From Candidatus Omnitrophota bacterium (GTDB lineage: Bacteria > Omnitrophota > Koll11 > Aquiviventales > Aquiviventaceae): 13,766 nucleotides of DNA. The notes under the pieces are model-generated. The model searched no databases. It saw only the letters and a program-made list of their open reading frames with translations, and had not been told where the DNA came from. Positions 1 to 9,900 of the stretch are shown here, piece by piece; positions within the stretch are counted from its first letter, which is position 1, and each line of letters opens with the position of its first letter. Location: positions 1 to 13,766 of the forward strand of contig JACPXS010000056.1 of assembly GCA_016196415.1 (NCBI GenBank), read 5' to 3'. A program made the translations under genes and the position numbers.

Positions 1-900
1 TCACCAATTTCGTCGAGGGGACTTCGGGTGGTCGCTGAGCCGCACCCCGTGGCGCGACCCAAGCCCGAGCCGCCTCCTCTTCCTGCTGGAGGGCGGCTGT
101 GAGCTCTCTGCCCGGGCGTGTGACTCGACTGAGCTCCCGTTCGGCCCGCTCAAGCTGCTCTTGATCCCGTTTCAACGCCGCCCGGCGTTCCTCCGTCAAC
201 CAGCGGGCTGCTTGGCGGCGGTCCACCACGACGCCATGCAAATGGCGCAAGGTCGCTTGCAATCCCGAAATCTGCCCGACCAGGAGCTTGACGCTTTCCT
301 GGGTGAGCACCTCGGACGCCGCCGGCTGCGGACGCGCGGACTGGCCCGCTGGAGCCGACCCAACCGCCTCACTCGGCCGTGCCCCTCTCGTCCGCTCGTC
401 CGCCTCCATCGCCCGAACCGTCAGCTGCAACAACCGAGCGTCATCGTGGGGCTCGCCGCCCGACAGGCGATGCGCCAGCTGTCCGATCAACAAGACCTGT
501 CCGGTTTCCGGATTCGCCCGAATGACACCGACGCACGCCTCCCAAGCCAGGCGGATGCGCTCGATGATGCGTAGACGATCGAGGCTGGCAGGCGCCAGAC
601 CCTGGGCGGCGAGCAGCTCCAGCGCCCTCGCCGTCATCGCCTGGATGAGATCCAGGTCGCCCTCAGCCAGCTGCGGCAGGCTGCTGGCCAGTTGCGTGCG
701 CTCCTCCGCGGTCAGCGTCAGCGCAATGGGTCGTGACGCGTCACCGGCCGGGCCGCCGGGGTGCGTCATGGCGGCGAGCGGCGCGGTCACCGGGTTGAGC
801 AGGTCGCGCAGCGCGGTCCGACGGCCCACCGACCCAGGCGCTTCGCCTCTCAGTAGGGCGTCGTAGATCGCGACCTTCCGCAAGGCGCGCTTGTACCCCT
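1..900 (-). other. C-terminal visible helical region ending in a coiled coil
   Basis: After the transglycosylase-like domain comes an aromatic-rich stretch (FDVFAALRYLAVDSSGEGYK), a linker (AAMTHPGGPAGDAS) and helices such as ERTQLASSLPQLAEGDLDLI and ARALELLAAQG. From about 290 to 60 the chain is a strong coiled-coil candidate (ISGLQATLRHLHGVVVDRRQ; RAALKRDQEQLERAERELS). The frame remains open at position 1, so the protein continues past the window. Confidence 0.6.
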
Positions 901-3900
901 CGCCCGAACTATCCACTGCCAGGTAGCGGAGCGCGGCGAAGACATCGAACGCCCACGCCGGGTAGTAGCGCCAACCGTACACCTCGCGGTAGGCCTGCAA
1001 CCGGCCCTTCGCGTTGTCCGACTTGAGGGACGCGGCATCGGCCGCAGACGGGACGAGGTGGAACTCCGGCACCGCCCAGCTCCCCCCCTCTTCGCCGCGC
1101 AGCATGGCCGCCAGCGCATCGGTGTGCGGAATCAACCCGGCGTTTGCGGCGGCATAGTCCCGCTCCTCCTGGCTGTCCGGCTTCGTCAGGTTGAGCCGGC
1201 TCACCTGCTTGTACTTCTCGCGGATGATGTGGCCGGCCAGGACGATGTTGACGGCATCCATGCTGGCGATTTCCCGGATCTGGTACGGCATCATGCCGTT
1301 TGCGAGGTGCCCCTGGAGGATCGCCTGCGCTTCCTCCGCCGTCGCCGCCCGAATCCCGCCGACCAGCCACTGATAGTCGCGCGCGAAGTCGGTCAATCGC
1401 CGTCGTTCCTCAGCGGTCAAGAGCCGCCTGAATGAGGCATCCGCCGCGAGGTCGGCCATCCGATTGAGCAGCGCCAGGTCATAGTGGTACTCACCCCAGC
1501 GGTTACGGTACTTCACGCGGACCTGCGCATCCCCGACCGTGATGTCGGACCCGCCCAGCCACTCCCGGATCGGGCCGAACTGGTCCTTGAACCACGTCCA
1601 GGCCGGATGCTCCCTCTCCTCCTCCATCTCCTCAAGGATGAAGGCGGCGATCCGGTGCGGGGACACCCCGGTGTCGGCCGCGGCCCGCTCGAACATCGCG
1701 ACGTGCCGCTGGGTCCAGGTCTTCGTCAGGCCCAGCGCCCGCGACGCCCGGGTCAACGCCTCCAGCGTGAACGGCGCCGGCTGCGCCTGCGCGCGCTCAA
1801 CGGCCGCTCGCTCCGCCTGGAACCGCTGCTCGAGCGTCGAGCGCACGGGGGGCGTGAGCGGCGGCGCCGGCGGCAGAGCCCTGTCTGCGCGGCTCATGGC
1901 GCGCGGCAGCACCATCCTACCGGCCGCAGCGAGCCCGACGGCTACCGCGCCGAACCCGATGACGAACCCCCGCCGGCTGAGCCCGGGCGTGCCGCGGCCA
2001 GTGGAGGGCGTCTGCCAGCGCCTGGCCGTGACCCGCCGGCCAACCAACACCGTCCCCACCACGACCGCGAGCGCCAAGCCCGCGTCCACGATGAGGTCGT
2101 GGACCGCCGGGTCGGTGATGCCGAGCCAGTTGAGCAGCGCCGTCAGAAGGGCATACCCCGCCGGCAGGGCCACGCTCTTCGCGAGTCCTGACCGCTTCAC
2201 GCGGGTGGGGGGCTGTTGCCAGGCAGCCTCGCCAGCCTGATCCGCCGCGCGGATGAGCCGGCCTTCCTGCTCGAGCCGATCGAAGATGGCCACAATCTCC
2301 GCCTGGAATTTGAGCGGAAACTTGAACTGCCGGGCCACCTGTGGGACTGTGAACGGCTTGCGCGCGTCGCGGCTGCGTGTAGCCCAATCTTCGACGCCGA
2401 TCAGCCGGCGCCGCAGCTTGGCCGATTCCCTGGCTTGCATCCGCAAGTGTTCGACATGATCGGTTTCCCACGGCTGCACGGCTGACGCGCGTGACGGAGC
2501 GGCTGGGTGCAGGACCGCCGTCAGGTGCGAGCCATCCGCCAGCATCATCTCCTCGGGATGGGGCACGAGAAGCCCATCCACATACACGGCGAGGTCCTCC
2601 CATCGAATCGCCCCTGTCGCATCCTGCAACGCCGGCGGATTGAGACGCTCGATGGCCTGGCGAACCGTCCAGCCGGACACCGGCAGCTGCTGGCCACCGG
2701 GGGGGATTTGAAGACTGGCGGCGGGCCGATAGTTGGCCTCGGGCTGTTGCTGCGCGATGTCATCCAGCGCCACCAGGCCGTGCGAGTCGAAGCGGAACGC
2801 CGACATCCGGCGCAGAGCCCCCAGCCGCGCATAGACCAATGCGAGACTGGATACGACCGTGCCGCGAGTCTCCTCGTCCCATCTCTCCGAGTCCGCAAAC
2901 GCCATGCCAGCGATGAGCTTCAGCGCCATCAAGCGCTTCCTGATGTAATCGTCCAGCGTATCGGCGAAGAGCCCCGCCTCAGGAGTGGAAGATCGTTCCG
3001 CCTCCAGCCGGATCTCTCTGATGAGATCGTCTAACGATTGAACCACACCCCGCAGTGCTCGCAACGTCCCAGGGTCTGGCGCCGTGGACGTATCGAGTGA
3101 GAGCTGATCCAGCTCCATCAACGGAACGTCGGCATTGGCCATGAACTCCCTGACGAGCCCGCGGAAGGTCTCGAAATCGTACGGTGGCGGCGGCCCCGTT
3201 GCGGCAGGCGGCTCCTCGCCGCGGTGCATCGCCCCGGCCAGGCCCCTGGGCGTGGTCGCGGGCCAGACCAAATCGGCCAACGCGTTGACGTAGAGGTGCG
3301 CTTTCAGCGCATCCACGCGCTGGCCTCGCAAGAGCTCCAGGTAGCGTGCTTCAAATGCCGCCCGGATCACGTGCATCGCCTCCAGGGAGGCCTCCTGCGC
3401 GGCATCCGGCTGCGCAGCAATGCGCTCCGCTTCCTCCAAATCGGTGGTGTAGAGCCCGCGGTCCCACAGGTGGTCGGTGATGGTCTTTCGCGTCTGCGGG
3501 TCAGCCAGCACGCTCTGATACACCGCCTCGGGCATATTCCCCCAGGGATCCGGATCGTGCAAGACCGCCAGGTCGGCCTCTGGAAGACGCCGAGCCATGG
3601 CCCCGGCAAGGCCGGCGGCCGTCACCAGGGCCGGGGATGCCGGCGCCGGCTGCGCCGCAAAGGACGCCCGGAACGCCTGCACCTTGACGGCGGCGAGCGA
3701 CTCCCCGCCTTCCAGGAAGGCGTCGAACACCTTGAGCGCGGCGTCGTCGGCCTTGCGCTCACTGACCTCCATGGTTTCGCGCAGCTCGATCTCAAACGCC
3801 TCGTGCAGCAACGCCGCCAGCGTCCGGCGCTCCGCGTCCGGGAGCTGCTGCGCGTCGCCAGCCCGCAGCGCGCGGCTCAACGGGTCGAACTGCTCCCGAG

Positions 3901-6900
3901 CCATCACCACGTGCAGGCGCCCTCGGTGCTCCAACAGCCCGCCGCGGAGCTCATCCTGCACCTTGCCGGCGGCGTTGCGCAGCTCCGGGGGAATGTTCCC
4001 GGCGCGCAGGAGGAAGACCCGCTGCGCCAGCTCGTCGAGCCGCGCCGGCTCCCAGCCCAGCACCGGCTGCAACGCCTCCAGCGCCAGGCGGATGTTCGCC
4101 TCATCGGCGGCGGTGCGGCTGCGCGTTAACCCCCTCAGCATCCGGTCCCGCCCGAACCACCCGGTCATCTTCTGGACGCGCCGGTCAAGGAAGGTGTAGA
4201 GCATGCCGCGGTGCATCGCGCCGGCCATGCCGGACGGCGCGGACGACGAGGCGTCCCAACGCATCCACCGGGGCTTGGCGGCGTCCGCCAGCAGCAGCTT
4301 ATGCAGGAGCCGCCGCGGGCCGTAATTCTCGTCGTACGTGTAGTGGACCTCCACCCGACCCTCGTCCACGCTCTCCACGGTATACCTGCGCCGGCTCTGG
4401 TACACATCGGCCAGCCACGTGGCGGCGTCAAAGTCCCGCTCGTCAGCAGAATACACCTCGCTCTGTGGCGGGTTCTGAGGGTCCAACAAACTGGACAGCA
4501 ACAAGGTCTGCACCTGGCCGGCGGCGGGACGCAACGGCTCCGGGAGCTTATGGACCAGGAGGTCCCGCACCAGCATGGGGTGGTCGCCTGACGCGGAGCT
4601 GGGATCATCCAGCTCGCCAATCACGACCACGCCGCGCCTCGGGGCGGTCTCCAACTTGATCTGCTCCGCGAGGTACTGCGCTTGCTGCGCCGCGGAGACG
4701 CCGGCAAACGCCTCCGGCGACCAGTCCATCAGGTACAGGTCCGCCGCCCGGTCCGCATAGGCCGGGTCGAAGTGCACGAGGGCTTCGGCGGCGTCATAGA
4801 GCAGGTCGGCGCCGCGCCCCAGGAACACGAGCTTCTTCCCCTTGAACTCCTCGCGGCTCAGCACGTGGCGCGCGAACGCGATCAGCCGGGGCCGGTACTG
4901 TTGCAACAGACGAGCCGGCGGCTCTCCGCGCGCGTTGCTGGCCAACTCGCTTTCGAGATACCGCCGGAAGTCCGGCTCGTCGAGCTTCTCCCACTGCGCC
5001 GGGTCCGACAGCTCGCGCTTCCGCCCGGGCGCGATGAGGTCCAGTAGGTACCGATAGCGGTCGTCGGCATGGACGCGCGACTGGAGAAACGACGCCGGCT
5101 GGCGCGCCAGGGCCATGAGCGCCTCCACGGCATACCGCCGCCGTGTCAGAAGCGGCCAGACCAATCCCACTCCAAGCGCAATCGGCATGACAAGCGTTGG
5201 GCGCCATGGCCTGGCCACCTCACGCAACAGCTCAACGAGTTGAGACATCTCCCACAGGCGGTCAGCGATCATCCACGCCCCTGCCAAGACGACGAGGAGT
5301 TTGATTCCTCTTTCCCCGAGACGATGGCCGGCGACCACGATGATCGTCCCCAGGCCGGCAGCCACGGCTCCTGGGATGGCATGGCCGGTGAAGGCATAAA
5401 ACAAGCCCACGCTGACGACGGCCATCCCCACCACGACCGGTGGCGCCTGCCCGCGCGCTGTGCCTGCCGGCTTCAGCAGCCGATCTCCGAAGAGACCGAT
5501 CATGATGCCCGCAGCGACGACTCCCCAGCTGCGCAGTGGTCCGAGCACCGGCAGCAGCGCCAAGCCGGTGAGCATCAGTCCCACCCCGAGCAGCCCGGTC
5601 ACGGTCCGCTCGATGGTGGCGAAACCTCCATGCCCAAGAATCTTGGACGGCTGACTCGGCTTGGCGGCGGGCGGCGGGATCGCGGGGAGGGCGCTGTTGA
5701 GCACGCGAGAGAACCCCTCCCAGTTTTCCTCCTTGTCCCCCAACTCGTAATCCCCCTCCTCATCGGCATACAGATACTTGATCCACCCGCCAATGATGTT
5801 GAGCCCAGTCTCTGCTCTGCGCGCCCGCGCAATGTCGGAGACCCGTGGATCATCGCTCATCATGATGACAGTACTCGGCCACTCATCCTGGGTGTAATGC
5901 TCGCGCACCGCTTGGACAAGCTGGCCGCCCGTCAGGGGCATGCCAAGGTCGGTGACCAGCAGGGTCACCCGCTTGTGTTGCCGTGTGATCAGATCGTCTA
6001 AGACTTCGAGTGCCCGGTACCCGTTCTCTGCAAGGACATACTCGTACGTCTCCCCAAACCGCTCGTAAAGATGCCCCTGAACCCCCTCCCGCCACTTCTG
6101 TTCGTCATCCACGATGAGAATCACCGGCCGCTGGTCGGCTGTGGCGGTGGGCGTCGGCGCGGTGGGCGGCGTCGCCGCGGTGTCCTTGACATCCTCCGTC
6201 GGTGCGCGTAGACTTAGAGATGTGAAAACGTTTTGGACAAATGCGCGCAGGCGGCTCATCGCCAAAACGCTCGCCAACCTGTTCCTCTTGCTGATTGGCG
6301 CCTCAGCGACAGGCGAGGTCATCATCGGATTGCCCGGCTGGCTGAAGGTGCTGCTTGGCGTCATAATCGTAGGCGCAGGAGTTGGGGCCGTTATCGTGAT
6401 GCCTGACGGCTCACGCACGGAGGATGAGTGAGATGGTAACCTTGTTAGTCGTCCTGGGTCTGTTGGTGGTGCTGTTCGTGCTGTTTGGGTTGGACCAGTA
6501 CCGTCAGCGGAAGCACGCCTCCCGCTAAGCCGCCAGACGCCGTAGGCCGCGCCCAGGCCCGTCAGGCCCGCGAGCACGACCCCGCCCGTCACTCCCAGCC
6601 ACGGCGCCACGATTGGCCACACTACAGGCGCTAGCAACGCCGCTACCCCTCCAAGCAGCACGACCGCCAGCATGACCTCGACGCGCTTCTCCCCCCCCTC
6701 GAGCGTGCGCGCCCCACCCTGCCGCCCTTGTTCGGCTCGACGGATGGCGGCCTGGACCTCAGCTAAGCGCCTGCTTACATCGTCCTTCTCCTGCTGCAGC
6801 GCGGTGCGATCGGCGGCAGGCTGAAGAGTCTGGGCCCGAATGAGCTGCACAGTCAGCGCGGTCAATCGCTTGCCCAGGCGTTCTGCTTCTGTCCGCAAGC

Positions 6901-9900
6901 CTGCCAATTCGTCGGCCGTCACGGGAAGAGGGATACGGCGCGGACCGAGCGAGATGGTATCAAGGCCGGGCTGCCTCTGGGCCTCGGCTCGCGTGATGCG
7001 GTAATCCTCATCCTCACTGGTATCGAACGGCGTGAAGCCGAGTGACCGGTACTGCGCGACGGCCTTCTCGTGGTAGACGGAGTACGCATTGAAGCGCTCG
7101 GCTCCCCGGCTCCACGCGATAGCCAACGCCAGCTTCATGAGGCCGGCCCCGATGCCCCGGCCATGCTCATCCTGCGGAACGTACCACGCGGCCTCCTGGT
7201 CATCCATATTCCGATGGACAGTCGCAAAATCCGCGCTGGGCGCGCCAAACGTATCCGGCTCGACGTCCAGATACCCAATCACGCGCTCCTGCTGCCTGGC
7301 TTCCAGGCTGAAGGCGCCACTCTGGCCTTCAAGGTACCGAAAGGCGATCAGTGCGCCATCCGCCGATTGGACGGTCACGGCATGCCCAGGCTCGCGCAGC
7401 AACCGCTCGGCCAGCTCCTGCGTCTGGTAGATCTGCCCTTGTGGGGCAGCCGCTGGCGCGGCGCCGCTGATCGTCACCGACCCCTGCTCCTGGGCGAACA
7501 GCGCATGGAGCCAGCGCCATGGCTGAGCGAATCGCGCCCCGCCCTCAAGCCACACGCGCACGCGCGTCCTGATCCGCTCCCCGCTGAGCTGGATACCCTG
7601 GGCCTGGAGGAGGCTGAGCAGCAGCCGGCCGTCGTTTGAGCGCCGGCGGCCTGCCCCGCGCGGAATCGCATTGATCAAGAACGGCAGGATGCTGAACAGG
7701 AGGCCGACGGCGACAATCCACGGCGACGAGCCGAAGAGCAGCAGGGCCAGCGAGGCGTAACCCGCGCCAAGGACCAGGTCCACCAGGAGGCCCGCCTCGG
7801 TGGTCCGGATCAGCGCGCGGCGCTGCGCCGGCGTCAGGTGCTCAGGCCTGGTGATGTCCCACTCAAAGTTGACCGTCGGCACCCAGCCGAACGGGCCGAG
7901 CGCAGGGGTTTGGTGCTTCAGATCCAGCCGAACGCCCGGCACGCCGGCCAGCCGCGCGGCCGCGTAGTGGCCCAGCTCATGCAGCATGAGCCACACGCCT
8001 CCAACGCCGATAATGGCGGTCGCCGCAATTCCAGAGAAGCTGCCGAACGTGATCGCAAAGAACAACGGCACCGGCGCGTTCTGCGAAACCTGGCCGGCCG
8101 CCACGGCCAAGCTCGTCAAGACGACTGAGGCTATGGTCCCGACCCCGACACTGATCACGGCGCTCGGCAGAACCAGCTTCGCGAGCACATTCCGGACCGT
8201 TGCCGGCACCTCGCCCGGCCCGGGGCCCGGCACCACCGGCGCCTCGCGGCCGCGCACGCGCGCCACCAGCCGATCACCGACGGCCGCGACCAGCAGCCCG
8301 AGGTCGACCAGCCCTCCGCCGATGACCAGCCCAGCGGTCCCACCTGCTACCATCAGCACGACCCCAGCGATTCCCAATCCCACGCCCGCTAGCGCGCCCA
8401 CGGTCCGCTCGATGGTGGCGAAACCTCCATGCCCAAGAATCTTGGACGGCTGACTCGGCTTGGCGGCGGGCGGCGGCTCCTCGCCACCAAGCGTGGCCGC
8501 CACCACCGGCACGAGCGAGCGGACTTGGGCCCTGTACGCTTCCAATGCCGAGTGCTGCCGGATGATGCCTTGGACGGCTTGCTGCACACGCCTGGCGTCC
8601 CCGGCGCCAAGCGCGTGAAGCGCCTGCGGGGTCAACCGGCGCAAGGCGTCGGTGACGGCGCGCCGGATCGCCCCCTGCAACCCTTCATGAGCGGTGTCGT
8701 ACAGCGCTTCCGACTCCAACAGTTGAGTCGCGAATCTGCCGGTCGTGGCGCCTGCCTCCGCCCCTTCGGGCGCCATCTCCGATACGCGCGCGTACGCTGA
8801 AACGGCATCCGCGGCCGCTCGTTGGGCTCTTCGATACCATTGCACGGCATGGGCCACGTCGCCGGCCGAGCCGGCCTGCGCCAGGAGCGCCTGCGCCTCC
8901 CGGCGCTTCTGCGCGCCTCGGCGCTTCAAGTCAGTGCGCAGCATCACCTGATCCATCGACGCTTGGTCCGCCGGCGGCAACGGCGGCATGTGCACGGTCA
9001 CGCGGCGATTGGCCCACATCGCCTGCGGCCATCCCTCGTAGTGCGCCAACGCCGACGCCAGCAAGTGGGGAAACTCCCGGACCATGGCGTCAAGCTCAAG
9101 ATCCTCCGGCGACAACCGGCGGATCTCGGCATCGGTCTTGTCCTTCGAATAGAGCTCATGCCCTCGCTCACCGGCGAACGCCTTGTGACGGAACGGCGCG
9201 GGAATCCCGGCGGCCTCCATGGCGATCAGCCACGTGCCGAAGACCGACGGATGCGTCGCCGCGGTGTGGAGCGTGTTCGCGGAGGCCTTCGCCCACTGCT
9301 CGGACGGCACGCGGCCTTGCGCCCATGCTTCGCGGATCCCTGCCACGACCCGCGACCGAATCGCCTGGATCTGTTCCTCACTCAGCTCTTCCGGTAGGCC
9401 GGTCTCCACGGCTTGGGCCAGCTTCTTCGGCTGGCTGAGAGCCGCCGGCTCGAGTTCGACAGGTTCCCGCTCCCGCTTGAGCTCTCGAAGCACCGCCTGA
9501 ATTCTGGACCGGATTTTGCGCTCGAGGAAGTCCTCGCCCACGATGGCCTGCACCGTGATCGGTCGCCGGTTCAGCGTCCGCAGCAGCGCCTGGATCGACG
9601 GCTCGTCCCGGAACTCCTGCATCATCTTCACCGCAGCTTCCCAGCCCAAATAGTGGCTCAAGCGCAACCCGTGCGTGCCCAGCGCCGCGTGGCGCAGCAC
9701 CGCCAACGCGCCGTCGCGGTCGGTGCGCGCCGCTTCGTGCACTAATCTGATCAGGGCGCCCTCCGTTAAGCCGTTGTGGTGCGCGGTGCGCAGGTCCTTC
9801 AGCACGACGCCCGGCGCCGGCCGCAAGATCGAGCGGTGTTGCATGAAGCCCAACAGCGCCTGATGCACCGCGGCGGCTTGCGCGCCCTCGAGTTGCCGGA

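Larger units (their letters stand above)
2723..4201 (-). other. Helical blocks around the GLAGAM motifs, no recognised family
   Basis: Three blocks can be separated by linkers. 4201-3620 holds RMLRGLTRSRTAADEANIRL, ELRNAAGKVQDELRGGLLE and HEAFEIELRETMEVSERKAD. 3583-3248 holds VLHDPDPWGNMPEAVYQSVL and DHLWDRGLYTTDLEEAERIA, ending in NALADLVWPATTPR. 3214-2723 holds DFETFRGLVREFMANADVPL, SLDDLIREIRLEAERSSTPE and AFRFDSHGLVALDDI. All are soluble and mostly helical. Some positions (YTTDLEEAERIAAQPD) look TPR-like, but I cannot call a repeat. Confidence 0.45.
6125..6526 (-). other. Pro/Ser/Thr/Ala-rich linker frame overlapped by plus-strand genes
   Basis: The giant frame stays open here but changes character. 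It reads as a low-complexity chain rich in P, S, T and A (GTGPTQTARTAPPTDPG, ITITAPTPAPTIMTPSS, TAATPPTAPTPTATADQRP) with no fold. Opposite the second plus-strand ORF, 32 minus codons end in G or C only 8 times (25%), against about 83% in an ordinary stretch of this gene. Either this is a genuine disordered linker, or at least 6430-6528 is an antisense shadow of the plus-strand genes. The part next to the receiver domain (6125-6185) looks like a normal linker. Confidence 0.55.

Noticed and set aside
3224..4129. Plus-strand ORF of 301 codons
   Set aside because: A shadow in the register that pairs codon for codon with the giant frame; no start signal and Arg/Gln/His-rich composition.
5600..5677. 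KILGHGGFATIERTV as the glycine-rich loop of a Ser/Thr protein kinase
   Set aside because: It resembles LG-x-GGFATVY loops, but membrane helices follow in both copies and no catalytic lysine, HRD or DFG motif is present.
5069..6001. Plus-strand ORF of 310 codons
   Set aside because: Opposite the receiver and membrane block, whose motifs are intact on the minus strand; the plus product is His/Asp/Gln-rich low complexity.
6101..6124. GTG 6124 as the start of a separate receiver gene
   Set aside because: No Shine-Dalgarno precedes it and the frame is open upstream without any stop; kept only as an alternative.
6114..6221. Extended N-terminus for the antisense membrane protein from ATG 6114
   Set aside because: It would start upstream of the promoter at 6186, has no ribosome binding site, and its sequence is Gly/Ala/Val/Ser-rich as expected for a shadow of the minus-strand linker.
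6529..6620. GC-rich inverted stretches after the antisense genes as a terminator
   Set aside because: No clear stem followed by a T-run on the plus strand; the bases also encode a membrane helix in the giant frame.
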